The notes beneath the pieces are model-generated. The model made no database searches. It was not told the DNA's origin and was given only the letters and a program-made list of their open reading frames with translations. Shown piece by piece: positions 49,287 to 61,325 of a stretch of 64,000 nt of DNA (its first letter is position 1; every line of letters begins with the position of its first letter). The DNA is taken from positions 28,615,934 through 28,679,933 of the forward strand of contig NC_045138.2 in the NCBI RefSeq assembly GCF_008831285.2, read 5' to 3'. The translations under genes were made by a program, and so were the position numbers. This DNA is from Nymphaea colorata. Taxonomy: Eukaryota > Streptophyta > Magnoliopsida > Nymphaeales > Nymphaeaceae.

Positions 49287-49524
49287 CTCCGGCGGCTTCC
49301 GAACCGGCACGATCGGCGCATGCAGCGCAAGCGCTCGGAGGAGGCGACAAACGGCCGGCAATCAAGGCGTCGACGCAGTTGCCGGATCACGGCCGTCGAC
49401 CCAAACGCGCGGCAACGGAGAGAACGAAGCGGTACCACCAATCGGAAGGAGAGAAATAAAATGAGGAACAGGGACGAAGCTCTACCTCTCTCCTTCTCTC
49501 TCTCTCTGTGGCTATGGCAACTTT

Positions 49525-49570
49525 ATCCCTCTTTCTTCTCGCTGTAACCTCCCCCTTTATTTAGGGCGAG
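49525..49570 (-). promoter_or_regulatory. Possible MYB core promoter (TATA-like)
   Basis: The minus strand reads ccctaaataaaggg at about 49551-49564, a TATA-like element. A transcript starting about 30 bp downstream would have a leader of roughly 240 nt containing the CT-rich tract. This is based on motif and spacing only. Confidence 0.3.
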
Positions 49571-49796
49571 TTTGCTATCCTGAGTGAATTTTCAAGATAC
49601 CGAAAAAGCCCTCTTTGTTCGAGCTAACGGCGGTCTCGCCCGAAATCTTGCAAAGCTTTGACTTGCCTTGCCGTGGGCGTGGGGCTCATGGGCTCGCAGT
49701 CGTTCAATCGGTCGGACTCACTCAGTTGGACTTCCAATTTGACCGAACCCAACCAGTTGTTTCTCTCCTTAGTTCATACTGAAAGAAAACTAGAGC

Positions 49797-49884
49797 AATA
49801 ATGTATATATACTATGAGTCTCTACGTATATATACGAAAAAATAATGTATATATACTATGAGTCTCTACGTATATATACGAAAA
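49797..49884. repeat. 44-bp tandem repeat, two copies
   Basis: The unit starts aataatgtatatatactatg and ends tacgtatatatacgaaa. Copies are 49797-49840 and 49841-49884, essentially identical, so this is a recent duplication. Each copy contains the self-complementary cgtatatatacg. Confidence 0.93.
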
Positions 49885-50012
49885 AAAAGTTACTGTAACA
49901 CCTGGAAATAATCCTCCAAGATATTTTCGAGATTTATCAGAATTAAATTGTTGACGTGTTACAATCTACATTCTTAAAACTGCGTGTGATCTTATGTTCA
50001 GTGTTGAATCAG

Positions 50013-50815
50013 AAACAACACGGCCCACTCCCACACTGAAATCGTATTCTCAAATTAGTGAATCTTAACCATCCATTAATAGCTTCGATTACAGTTCAGA
50101 AACACTGGGAAACATAACAATTAATCACTTTAACGACTCATTTATAAGGTCTTGAAATTTTTTTTTTTTAATGATTGATTGTTGTGGTTTCTAGCCCTTT
50201 TTGATTGAAATCAAAATCCATTCAAAATAGAATGGACGAGTTAAGATTTGGAACAATGGGAATACCAGCCTAGTGTGGGAGTGCACCGAATTGTAATCGC
50301 AGTATCAAGGTTCAATTGTTGAACTGATTTAATACCATTGTAACAACCAGACCCACTTTTACGTATAGATCGTATTCCTAGTTAGTTAATCTTAATCCAT
50401 TCATCGATAACTTTGGTTTCAACCCAAAAAGGAACAACTGCGACAATTAATCACTTTAACAACTAATTTATAAATCTTTGAATATTTTTTGGTTGGGATC
50501 CGCTAAATTGGGAATATGAGTATGATTTGAGAGTGCACTAAGTTGCTAGAGTGGTATTAAAGTTTGAACTGGCTTTAATACCACTATAACAACTCAGCCC
50601 ACTTCAATACAAGCATACTTTAGTGAATCCTAACCCCTCCATTTATAGCTTTGGTTCTAATCCTAAAAAGCTAAGAACCATAACAATTAATCGCTTTAAC
50701 AATTGCTAAAGTGATTGGTTCCCGTGGTTTCTAATCTTTTTGGCCCGAAACCCAGTCTACTAAGAGCATGAGCATTGAGTTGCTATAGTAGTATCAATGG
50801 GTTCAACCCTCAAAC
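50013..50815. repeat. Three-copy diverged tandem repeat with hairpins at unit boundaries
   Basis: Units about 50013-50340, 50341-50587 and 50588-50815 share, in order: aacaac..cccac, gtgaatcttaa/gttaatcttaa, tagctt..ggtt, acaattaatcactttaac and, near the end, a gtgca(c).. tatcaa/tattaaa motif. At the second boundary an inverted repeat (50542-50562 with 50573-50593; arms gttgctagagtggtatta and taataccactataacaac) brackets a 10-nt loop. Non-coding. Confidence 0.75.
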
Positions 50816-52049
50816 ATAAGTTCATACACTCGCGGATGCGTGTACCTTAATGATTACAGCAAGAGTGTCTATGTATAAAAGTCTCAACATCATTTTTTTT
50901 TTCATTTGGGGCTTGAGTGGATGTATAAACACTATATGCATATTGTCATTTATGGTAAATTTGTGCATCTACTATTACAGTGAGTTAGTGTCCTCACTAG
51001 ATGTACACAGGTCGGTTGTTTGTTGAGATAATTTTTTGAACTGAACTTGTTAGCAAAAGATTCAAACACTCAGCTGAAACAAATGGGAGACAAAATCTTT
51101 GTGAATCATGTCAAAAGTTAAGTCACCCGAGACCCAATAAAAAAATAAACATATAAGCAGGGGCAAAGATAGGTGGAGTCTTGGTGGAAAACTTGGTCTA
51201 GTTATATGAGGTAACCTCATGAGACCCGAGCCAATTAAAAATTTGTCAACTATATATTTAATGCTGTGTAGAAAAAAAAAATTGCCTGCATATAAGGAAA
51301 ATGAACATATGAAACAAAAAATAAAAGTTCATTTGAATCAGACTATGTATCGTGCCGGAATGGGTCGGGTTCGATCTAGATCGGTCTCTTCCAGCCATCT
51401 TCCTTGACATATATGAAAAATATTTGTGCTAGTGAAGATGCCAGATTATTAAACTGGAATCACTTTGTTTCTCCATAATTTTTTTCTCGTCATATTAAAA
51501 ATGAAACCTTGTTGGTGTCACTTGCGTGATTTGTTTAGTTTGAATCATGTGATTACCATATGGATATTGGTTATTAAAGAGCTTCAAGTGTTGACCAAGA
51601 AAATGTGCAAGAAATCTAATGGCTCATACATATCCCATTATATCTTATTAAGATAACACGATATGAGATCCGTTAATGAGTTAAAAAAAAAATGGCAAGG
51701 TCTCCACGTACTTGGGTTGTATCACTCACATGTTTAGGTTTATGAGACTTGGAAAGATTGTGTTCATGTTTGAATGCCTAGACAAGTAATACACGAATGA
51801 GATTGAATAAGATTTAATTAGTAATCACATTAAAATTCAGCATGAAGTTTTTGTTACCGGGTTTGACTTCAAAAAAAAAAAAGAATGTGAAAGTAAATGA
51901 TATGGCATCACTACGTATAAAACAAATCAAAGAACTAATCGGTCTTACCTTTTCTATCCGGCTCCGAGCACTGACACATCTCGGACTCAATAATTTAGGA
52001 CGACGGTGCTCGACAAGGAGCCCAGCTGCGGAACAAGCTAGGTCCGGTG
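50816..52049. other. AT-rich spacer
   Basis: No gene supported. A frame at 51842-52087 runs across the plastid-derived segment and is not a gene. The part from about 51885 to 52049 is more GC-rich and abuts the plastid trnA fragment, so it may be part of the same foreign insertion, but I could not identify its source. Confidence 0.4.
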
Positions 52050-52158
52050 GGTTCAAGTACAAGATACTATCATTACCGCCTGGATAATTAGACATCCAAC
52101 CCGTAATCGCAACGACTCAATTGCAAGAGTAGAGCTCTACCAACTAAGCTATATCCCC
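52050..52158 (-). pseudogene. trnA-UGC: Nuclear plastid DNA: 5' part of trnA-UGC and start of its intron
   Basis: The minus strand from 52158 reads ggggatatagcttagttggt and continues through the anticodon region (ctcttgcaat) into the group II intron start (gattacgggttggatgtc, ccaggcggtaatgatag), ending near cttgaac. This matches plastid trnA-UGC exon 1 plus intron as I remember it, with about six differences over 109 bp, all C-to-T or G-to-A. The 3' exon is absent, so no functional tRNA can be made. The insert lies in the gene-poor MYB-cereblon interval. Confidence 0.82.
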
Positions 52159-52248
52159 TGAGCGAAGTGGAGAATGTATGAAGGAGTCACATGCTTCTTT
52201 TATTCTTTTCCCTTGCAAAGTTGGGCCATAGTGGACTTAGCCTTCCGG

Positions 52249-52292
52249 CGGCCTGATCTTAGGCCCTGACTCACCCTCCGTGGACGAACCTT
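52249..52292 (-). pseudogene. rrn23: Short plastid 23S rRNA fragment
   Basis: The plus strand carries cggcctgatcttaggccctg, then actcaccctccgtggacgaa and cctt, which matches the complement of a conserved part of plastid/bacterial 23S rRNA as remembered. Homology seems to stop on both sides. It is on the same strand as the trnA fragment 90 bp away but on the wrong side of it for plastid gene order, suggesting a rearranged insert or separate ligation. Confidence 0.6.
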
Positions 52293-54999
52293 CCGGCCCG
52301 GGGGCACACATCAGTCAGTCTCGCGATTTGTCGAGGGCATAATTGTCTTATTTCAGGTGCATCCACAAAGGGGACGCCCGCGTTCATAACCTTGCATTTA
52401 GAGAAATTGTATTTTATTAAATAAAGTCATTATTGTCCTTATCTTTATTGACAATGTTCAAAGCGAGCCCCCATTTTTGGAATATCTCGCTATATTCGCA
52501 TCCTCGCAATAAATTTTCCAATTAATGCCATCCGAATTTGTTTACTTTCCTGTCTGGATGAGGTGGGCCCCGCACCTTATCTTCCTGCCTTCCTCGTTGA
52601 CCGTGAGAATGGATCCGGTAATGTCTCGTCTCCATTTGGATCCGTGGGTCCAAAAACGTATCGAAATTGGACTTAAACTTATTTGGGATTCGGAACACTA
52701 TCGTCTACCATATCCATTTCTATTTTTGGTTTATCGATATAATCCGGAAGTTTTATCCGAACCTAGATAATCCTTTTTGGATTTAACTGAGGCCCGGCTT
52801 CGCGATATCGATCCAATATATGACCCGTTTGAAGGCAATTCCGTGGTCCGATTGGTGGGGACGAATCTGGAATTTGTTTAAATGCCGGAGGATTTCGAAG
52901 TAATTTAAATTTCGACGGAGGAGGGCTCGTTTCCTTGCACTTGAAGTTCGGGAGTTGCGTGGGAGGAGTGAATGGTTCTTAACTACCGTTTTACCCTTAC
53001 TTTATTCTTAAATGACCAAATTCCCATCCGTGCGTTGGACGTTAGCTGGACGGGGTCTTCATCGAGCCTTCCAGGGAAAGTTCCGGACACAACTCCGATT
53101 CCGATTCAAATACTGGATAATGTTCCCATAATATCCAGATCCCAGACATCAATCTCAAGTTGCCCCCAATTTCAGATGCCAATGGATTTGAGTTCTTGGA
53201 TATGGATTGAAGACCCTGGATCAGATTCAATTTTTGAAATAGATCTGGCGCAACATTAGTTGGTTCTTTGGATGTTGGTGGACTCAGTTAATCTGCGCAG
53301 TTAAGAATATCGTTAATTGGATCCATAATCCATGTACAAGTCTGGATTGAGTGCAATTCAAAGGTTAAGTTGGATCAGGAGTTAATTTTGGATCAGATCC
53401 AGTATGTTCGCATTTGACATACGTGCAAGACGCACAATTTCCACAGTCCCTTCATCTTAAGCCATCAGTAGCGTTATTCACAAACCTGGACTCAGATCTG
53501 GTTCTTTCTTTACCCGAGATGTTTACAATACAATTCCCTTTTAGAGAGTGGAGCACATATTCGGCATTTCGGCAATTGTCGGGGGACAGTTGAGCGAATT
53601 GGAAGGGCGGCCTGCCACGTGTACGGTTAAGAATCGAGCCGCCCTTCATGGCTTTCGTCCCAAGGAAGCGCGTGACTCGTGTAGGGACCGAGATGGCAAT
53701 TCAATGCCCCATGTAGGGGTAGTATCGTAATTACGTTTTGGTATTGGATAATGACACGTTGTACGAAACTTTAGGCGTTCGATGCACCTGAGAGCCCCAT
53801 TGGCTCCGCTTTATGCGCTTGGATCTTCTGGAGACCCGTTAGCGCGTCAGTCCTACTCCTACTCCTCGCCCGCCACCACGGCCGGGTCACGGTCCCGGAT
53901 TCAGGTGCCAGATCCGGGTCAGATCTAGAAGTTCAACCAGACCCGATGGCCCGGGCTGGACCCTTGCCGAGCCCATCTTTCTCCTAAGTCCGGTATGGGC
54001 TTATAATACGTAGCTATTGCTCTAAGTTTGGTGCCTAAATAGCAAATCTAAAGGTCGTTTGGTACCAATAACAAATTGTTACTATCCAATGAAGCTGTAT
54101 CAAAAATTAATGGTGAACTCTGGCTTGTTTACTGCATCTCCTTGATCAACTCAAGGACTTGGACTGACCCTCGGCTAGGTCCACTGAAGTGACCTAGGTG
54201 ACTTACAAAGTCTACCTCACCAAATGACTAGGTTTAGCTTCAAATTCGTGGTCATTATTCGCTTGACAGTCAGTCAAGGCACTAGGAAACTTCCTCGGAT
54301 TTGAGTCAAAATCCGACCCGGTGACCGGCGACTTCATGGAAGGGACCCCTTCAAACCCCACCAAGTCCTTGTCATGTCCTTGGACTGGGACACACCATGC
54401 TCCAAATTTGGCTTTATTGTCATTTTCATACTCAAGGGTCAAAGGCCAAAATCGTCGTCAATTTGGAGTCAACATAATACAAAACATGCACCCAATGGCT
54501 TTATTTAGGATAAGAAAGGTAGAAGAGATATGTAATCAGTTTTGGATATAGCAAATCCAAAACTTTATTGTTGGTGTTTCATAAAGCATTGGTTAAGGTA
54601 TAAAGAAAGGAAGATGTTGCCCAAGAAATGAAATTTCACAATTCAATGAGGACCCACCATGGACTTTGCCACATGTTGGGGTAGACATCAAACAAAATGG
54701 CAAAGAGAAAAATGAAACCCTAAGTTAAAAGACTTCCAACTTATATTTCTAAAGTTTTCATGTTGGATCTCTCTCACCTAACACCCAACCTCCATTGACA
54801 AATTTGAGTTCATCAAGATGAGACTTGAGAGTCAATAGATCTGCTCTGTGTTCATACCTTACCTTTCAAGTTGAAGAAGGTCAAGAATCCATGGAAAATC
54901 CAACATCTAGCGTCTTTTGCAATAATTTCGACAATGTCTACCTAACTTCAACTTATTAAAGAAAAAAACAGCCCTAACGATGCTTTCGCAATATAATCT
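52293..54999. other. Moderately GC-rich spacer of unknown origin
   Basis: From about 52500 to 53990 the GC content is higher than in the surroundings, and ggatcc/gatccg-type words recur (52610, 52637, 53391, 53920). Open frames are short and show no family features. From 54000 on it is AT-rich spacer. No gene is supported. Confidence 0.4.
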
Positions 55000-55014
55000 A
55001 AGACCCAATCCTAA

Positions 55015-55265
55015 TCACAGTCATGCTTGAACTCGAGCCAAGCATTACAAAGTCAGCTTGAGTTCGACTCATTTCAGTGCGAATAAAAAATCAAAGGAAA
55101 GAAAAAAATTCATACGAAGGTAACTTGACTCGAACCAATCAAGTTTAACCGATGACTTGACTCGACTCATTTATAACTCGAGCTTTAAACAAAGCTCAAG
55201 CTTGATTTGTTTGTAAAATGAGTAGAGATCCAGACTTGTTTGTTAAATGAGTTGAGCTCAAGTCT
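55015..55265. repeat. Dispersed ACTCGAG/GAGTTGAG-rich repeat
   Basis: Recurrent gaactcgagcc, gacttgactcgac, aactcgagctt and gagttgagctcaag words, the same vocabulary as the tract at 56700-57090. Looks like a degenerate relative. No boundaries found. Confidence 0.5.
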
Positions 55266-56695
55266 AGCATAAACTGAATCGTGTTGACTCGATGTTCAGC
55301 CTTACATAATAGTTGCCTGTTAAAAGAATGCGACTCCCCATTAAGCCAACCCATTTTTAAATACTGACTATTTAAAAATGATGGAATCCTGCTAATATGT
55401 GGCTGAGGTTTATCATAGCATTGTGGGATCCATTTAATGTCTGTATTTTCGAGGGAGTATTTATGAGGGAGTTTGTTGAAAGGACATTGCATTTTTGCAA
55501 CCCATGTCCTTATAGGCCTTACTTCAAATATATGGATTTTAAGATGCAAGGATTACGTATTCTTACCCTAATTCATGCTTCTTTCAAACAAAATATGTCA
55601 TTCCTTCGTAAGAAATCAAAGATATCAAAGTTTGGGATAAAAAATTCCAAAACCTGACACCTTGGATTTTACATTTAATGCAATCAAACGTCTTCTAGAT
55701 GACCTTCTAGGGTCAACCAAAAAGATGAGACGAAGACAAAAAGGAAGTTTAGTATCTTTTTTTTTTTGTCTTCTTTTTCAGAAAAGACTTTTTTCATTGC
55801 ACTTTCAAGAGGACTTTTTTTGTTTTTTTACAAATTTAGAGTTCAATTTTTTTTTTTTTTTTTACAAATTTAGAGTTCAAACTGCTTGCTCTTAATCCAA
55901 ATGAAAGCACCCCATAGAGCACATGCTCCTGAAATCTAGCAGATCTGTCTGATGGAAGCATTATCATTATGCTTTCAATCGTATCAATGTTATATGTATA
56001 TGTATAAACGTTAGACCATAGTGTTCAATATTACGACAATCTGACGACACCAATATATAGTTGAAAACCCATAAAAATTTACAAAATCCAATTCTCAAAC
56101 ATATTAAATATTAATAATTTAAGTTCACTATATCATAATTAAAATCTTATTTATACATTAGATTCTTACTATTATTTTAGACAGTATGAAATTTGATCAA
56201 TCCCACATAACTGACTTGCCAGAAAACATGCGGATTGGCTAAAAGGGCCAGATGGGTCAATGGCATGTGGCATTGAGCAATGATATATATATATATATAC
56301 TTTAGGTCAGGTGGGCACGTGCCGGCGGTAGACAAAGATCTGACATCCACTATGTTCCAACATGCCCGAGATAGAAGATATATGAGTAAAAAAATGTGGG
56401 AGGGACCTAGGGCTTCATGGTCTAATGGAGTGTATAATATTTTTTTAAGAAAAATGTTATCTTGAAGAATCATTTTGGAGTCTTTCACACGCTAAAATAA
56501 ATTAGATTAAGCTGACTTTAACGATGTCACGTGTAGAGAGCGAAGTTTCATTCACATAAACGGCACGAACAAATTTTTCATTCTTAGTAGCACCAACAAT
56601 CATTAGGGTTCCAGAGGATTAGGTTTTGTGGAAACTGCTAGATAAGAGCTATCAAATTGAAATGTTGTATGATCTTTAGAGTCCAAAGTTTTCAC
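55266..56695. other. AT-rich spacer with poly(T) tracts
   Basis: Contains T-runs (55757-55768, 55847-55863, inside a short duplicated acaaatttagagttcaa) and an AT microsatellite at 56281-56300. No gene or element identified. Confidence 0.45.
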
Positions 56696-57090
56696 TTGGC
56701 TCAGCTAGTCCAGCGAGCTTGAGCCGAGTTATTTGTTTAATAAGTCAAGCTCAAGTTCATGAGTCGATTAGTTCAAATAATTGAGTTGAGTTTGAGCTCA
56801 ACATGTAACTGCCGAGTCGAGCTCGAGCCTTAATCAAGTCGATATTTTCAAACGAGTTTATGAGTTTGGCGAGCCTTAATCGAGTCGAGCTTGAGCTCAA
56901 CACGTAACGATGAATATCAATTATATTCTAACGAGTTTGTCGGGCCTTAATCGAGTCGAGCTCGAGCTCAACATGTAACTGCCAAATCGAGCTCGAGCTG
57001 CTTTCGTCGAACTATTCTTGAGCTCGAGGTTTTATTAGCCGAGCCGAGCTCAAGCTAACTGAACTCGGGCTTGACTCGGCTTGTGTTCAC
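56696..57090. repeat. GAGCTCGAG-rich tandem-like repeat
   Basis: The word gagctcaacatgtaac (or its cacgtaac variant) recurs three times (about 56791, 56893, 56967), each preceded by tcgagctcgag or tcgagcttgag and linked by ccttaatcgagtcg. Dense in self-complementary GAGCTC/CTCGAG sites. Such tracts are common in plant repeats, but I cannot assign it to a superfamily. Confidence 0.6.
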
Positions 57091-58711
57091 TCCTAGTGGT
57101 GGGTCAATGGCACGAGTCGAGCTCGACTGATACCAACACGGAGTCCACGGTGTGAACCACACGGCCTATTGACTTACATGGTGCCGCCCAACGGGCAATC
57201 AGCGAAAGCTTGACACTAGGCCCACAAAAAAAAAAGCTGTCTTACCAAATCAAGCCAATCATGACTAGGGGCCAGGTTTTGGGGCAACTACAAGCCAGTC
57301 TTAATGTTCAATCACTTTCATGTAAGCTTTTATCTTGTTTTTATATCATTAGGCCCACTGCCGTATGTCGGCCCATAGCATTTATATTTATAGTCAATTT
57401 TGGATTTGTTTGTTCTTCATTGGGGTTGAGTGCATTCTTGAAGCATAGTACCTTATCCACCATAGTAGTCTAAAATGTTTGGTTCTCATTAGCCAATTAG
57501 TGGAAAGTTATGCCCACATGCAAGTTATCACCAAAAGGGCACTTGGGTTTTGCTTGTGGAACTCCGCCTAATAAATTTCCTAAGGCACATCTTTTTATGT
57601 TCCCAAGTTTAGATGTGAGAATCTAATTCTCCCCTACACTTTTAGGGAGAAAATTAAAAAAAACTTTGCTCCAAACTTGTATATAAGGATTTAATTACCC
57701 ATAGAAGGATAAGAAAACTTTACATGCAGCGTTTGTGTCTTTGGTGGAACTGCAGAGATCAAACACCCTTTGAGTCTCATAAGTTTGAAACACCCATGCC
57801 TCAAGGGGCATAGAGCAATCATGCACCAACATGACTCAAGAGATCTAATGTTCAAATCCTGTGGTCGTTGTCAAGTTTTTGTGTATTACTCATCTAAGCT
57901 GCATATGGTGGCAAACGAGATATTTGAGTTGGAAGATATACCATAAGCCCACTCAGGCCCTGAAACAAGTCAGAACCTTCAAAGTACAAGGGTATGGTCT
58001 TTAAGGGTTTTATATCGAAGACGGTTTCTTTTAAGTAAACAATAAAAAAAAGTTTGAAACATCCAAAAATTTGGAAAACATCAGCAATGAGCTCATAGAA
58101 AGAGGTAAAAGAGAACATTGGTAAAATTTCAAAGTTACAATGTTAGATGTGATGGCTCACTGGCCAGGGTGAGACATGAAAAAACAAAGGGCCCTTGGCT
58201 TTGAAATTTTCACTGCAACACATTTATCTTGGAAAAAACATGCTTGAAAAGTACGTGGGGATTGCGTGCAGCGATGGCTCTCTCTGTGCAGCTTCATATC
58301 AAACAAATCTCCAGGTCGTTATCTCCATGAATTTCGGCGGTACTGCAGTGGCAAGAGTTGCTCAATGTATACGTATCTGATGGTCAAGCAGACGTATAAA
58401 TCTCACCTAAGATTCTTACTCTGCATTTTTGAGCACACGCAGAAGACCATCTTCGAAGTTGAAGTCATGTGAGCCAGAGAATCATTTGGCCTCTATCTTA
58501 TTCTTAAAGAGATACAACATCCCTTCTTCTGCTTTTTTTTTTTTCACATGCAAATGATAAAAGGCCAAGTCTAAAGGCGTGTTTGAATGGTGTAAGATAG
58601 TTCATGAGATTGAGTGTTTTCAGATACCTCTCTTCTATCTTGCCTTGAGTTTTGTGTGGCAAATCACATGCATGTTTGGGACCAACATTTCAAAGTACAT
58701 ATTGAGTGAGT
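57091..58711. other. Intergenic spacer
   Basis: No supported gene, RNA or element boundary. Short frames only. Confidence 0.4.
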
Positions 58712-59045
58712 AAGGGTGACCGGGCCACGGAAGGGGCAAGGTACCCGACCTAGTTCGGCCCGTCGGTGGGGACCCCATACCCGGCCAGTTCAGGCCTGGG
58801 CTCGAAAAACTTTGTCTGATTAATTTTAAAATTATTTATTATTAATAATATATATTTGTTATTAAAAATATATTTTATATTAAAAAATTCATTTTGTAAT
58901 TAAAAAAATGCTTTTTATTATAACGGAGCTGAGCCCAGGTTTCGAGTATCGAGCCCAGAGCTGGGCCCGACTTTCATACATCGGGCCCACGCCTAGACAC
59001 AACTTTCAGACATCGGGCCCAGGCCTGGGCCCGACTTTTGCCCTT
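58712..59045. mobile_element. Possible non-autonomous element with GGGCCC-rich ends
   Basis: A pure AT core (58817-58918) is bracketed by GC-rich arms full of cgggcc/gggcccgac words. The left end is AAGGGTGACCGGGCC and the right end, inverted, is AAGGGCAAAAGTCGGGCC. The right arm repeats a catcgggccca..gac unit. No target duplication is visible, so the boundaries are tentative. Confidence 0.4.
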
Positions 59046-59137
59046 GGGGTCCAAGACTACTTCATGGGTGAAAAGTTACATATCCGTCAACTAAAATATT
59101 GTGCATTCACTGTTTGTGGTCTAAAAGAATAGAACCC

Positions 59138-59190
59138 ATGAGAATCAAACTAAAGACCAGCTCACCAGTTCAACCAGCTAAGCTACGTTC
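59138..59190 (-). repeat. tRNA-like promoter remnant (tRNA-derived SINE or decayed tRNA)
   Basis: The minus strand reads tagcttagctgg (59185-59174), a full match to the RNA polymerase III box A pattern. About 25 bp further comes gtttgattctc (59150-59140), close to box B. No foldable acceptor stem is evident, so this is not a functional tRNA call. Confidence 0.4.
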
Positions 59191-61325
59191 GTTGAAACTA
59201 AAAAGATGCATTATTAATGATCATGATGGTTAAACGTACTTATCACATCTTAAATTCGTCAACGATGATTTCTTTCTTTCCCTATCGCCTAAAAGGGGCA
59301 AGAAAAAAAAATGTGGATGATCACTGCCTCAAGCAGATAGCTAACTTGACTAGGCGCCTGGCGCTTGCGTTTCTTCTTGTGCACCTTCCCACTCTAAAGC
59401 CACCCAATGTGATCAACATGATTTCTTTAACTAAAAGCCCAAGAACTCAAGAACAAAAAAAAAAAAAAAAAAAAAAGCTCCCTTCAGTAAAGATAATCTC
59501 ATTAATTCTTCCAAGGATGCTCATATGAAGTTGCTGAGCCTTTAAATTCTTGTAGTGAAACTTGATCGGTATGCAACTGGTCATGGTTCAAATCTCATGA
59601 GCATCACTTTTCGCGCAAGCCAGTTTTCTAGGTGTTGCAACTTCGAGCGCGAAAGTATACTCAGAGAGGTTTAGGCTGCGTTTGTTTAGCGCAGACCAAA
59701 CCCAATCTCAGCTCCATGGATTTAAGGTCCGTCCAGTGGACGTGAGATCCACGCCGGAACTTGCTGCTGAAATCCAACGTTTGTTTAAACAGTCGATTTC
59801 GCGCGACATTTATTTGATATTAAAGAACTCAGATCTGGATTTTATCTTTCAATTGTGAGAAAAGAGTAGCTAGAGTGTGCAAGTGTAGCCCCAAACTAGA
59901 TGAGCTTCTTCTTTTCTCTGGGGAGAAGAAAGGTTTTGTTTTCCCAGTGGTTCTGCAACTAGTGACAATTAATCTCGCGCTAAGAGAAACATGTACTCAA
60001 AGTCGTTTCTTGGCACCAAACAGGCCACAATTTGTTGTAGAAACAAGATTACCAAGAAATTCCATGTATTCACTACATAAACATAATGAATACTAATCTA
60101 GGTAGACAGGTAACTAGTCTAAATGCACATTAGATGCTAGCTCGAAATCTTGACGTAGTGTTAACAACCTCTTGAATAAAAAATGGTGTGAGAAAAATTA
60201 TAACTATGATAATATCAAGCCTTGTAGTATCGTATTGAGGATCTAACGAGCACATCGTGAGATAATCTAATCTACAAGCAGTAGTAAATGTCGTGAACGT
60301 TCTCAGCCAAAAGGATTCTAAATGCTCTAAAACTGACATTTCTTTATGCTGTGTTTGATAGTCTTGGATCTTAAATTCGAGGCTGCCTTAAGAGGTATGT
60401 TTTGGGAGATGGTAGCGTGAATTTTAAATCTATGTTACATGTTAAAAACTATGGATTGAAGGTCAGATTCAGGGGGAGGGAGGTCCGAGTTCATGTGAGC
60501 AAGTTCATCGACTAGAAGCCAATGGAAACCACATCTTACCTCGTTAAAAGGCAAGATGTGAAATCTTCAATTTGGAAAAGAAGTTCGGAGTTTAATGCCT
60601 AAGGGGTCGATTGACATTATGAACAAGGCTTAAGTGTTTCATGAATCTGCTCCAAAATTCAAATGCAAAAATTTAAGCTTGAACACAAAGTAAGTGACCT
60701 GTTGAGCATGAACTTAGTTCATATACAAATTCGCATGCTTATAAATAGGCCAACGTTTAAACAGATCATCATCTGAGTTGGATCCAAATTCTGCTAGGTA
60801 GTGACTACCCAGATTTGGACTATTTACTATAGATCGGAGGTCAATAGTTCCGATATATTGAATGTTTTCAAATGTAAAGAATTAGAAAGTTCACATCAGA
60901 TTAGGAATTAAAGTTATTGTATATGTTTTCTTTTAGCTTATCTCATAGATAACTAACTTTGACAAGCATTCGGATCTAGTTACGTGCAGGATCCTGTAAA
61001 GGTTTTTGTTGAAAAACGAATCGGATTCAGAATCCGATAATCGGATATCACAATAAGGTACACCGGATTTGAATCCAATCAGCGTATATCCCTCCGCCTG
61101 AGTCGGCGTACGATGGGCAGAGAGTGCCACAACGATGGCGCCGATCTCGTGCTGCCTGTTTTGCCTAACAACACAGCAAGAACAATTAGAAAAGGGTTCA
61201 GGAAAAATATAGGGAGAAGAATACGAAGACCCAAGACTCTAAATTGGTGATTTTGCCGGGGAAGTGCGAAAACTGTCCGGATCTTCTGAGGAGAAACGCG
61301 GGGTAGACCGATAATCGGCGGCAAG
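59191..61325 (+). promoter_or_regulatory. Spacer and upstream region of the cereblon gene
   Basis: Contains an A-run (59456-59475) and AT-rich spacer to about 61075. The last 250 bp before the ATG at 61326 are GC-richer and are the probable promoter/leader. No TATA box stands out. An antisense frame (61079-61456) is only a shadow of the acidic first exon. Confidence 0.35.

Noticed and set aside
49287-49361. N-terminal extension of the MYB protein in the open upstream frame
   Set aside because: No ATG in the extension; homologues start at the MTRRC methionine.
50542-50600. Primer-binding-site-like tggtatta next to the 50-kb tandem repeat as evidence of an LTR retrotransposon
   Set aside because: No LTR pair, polypurine tract or gag/pol sequence nearby; kept only as a note on the repeat's possible origin.
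51842-52087. 81-residue frame ending in the plastid trnA fragment
   Set aside because: Runs into antisense tRNA sequence; no start context, splice structure or family match.
59670-60020. Possible MITE with ggctgcgtttgttta and caccaaacaggcc ends
   Set aside because: Inverted ends agree over only a few bases and no TWA or TA target duplication could be found.
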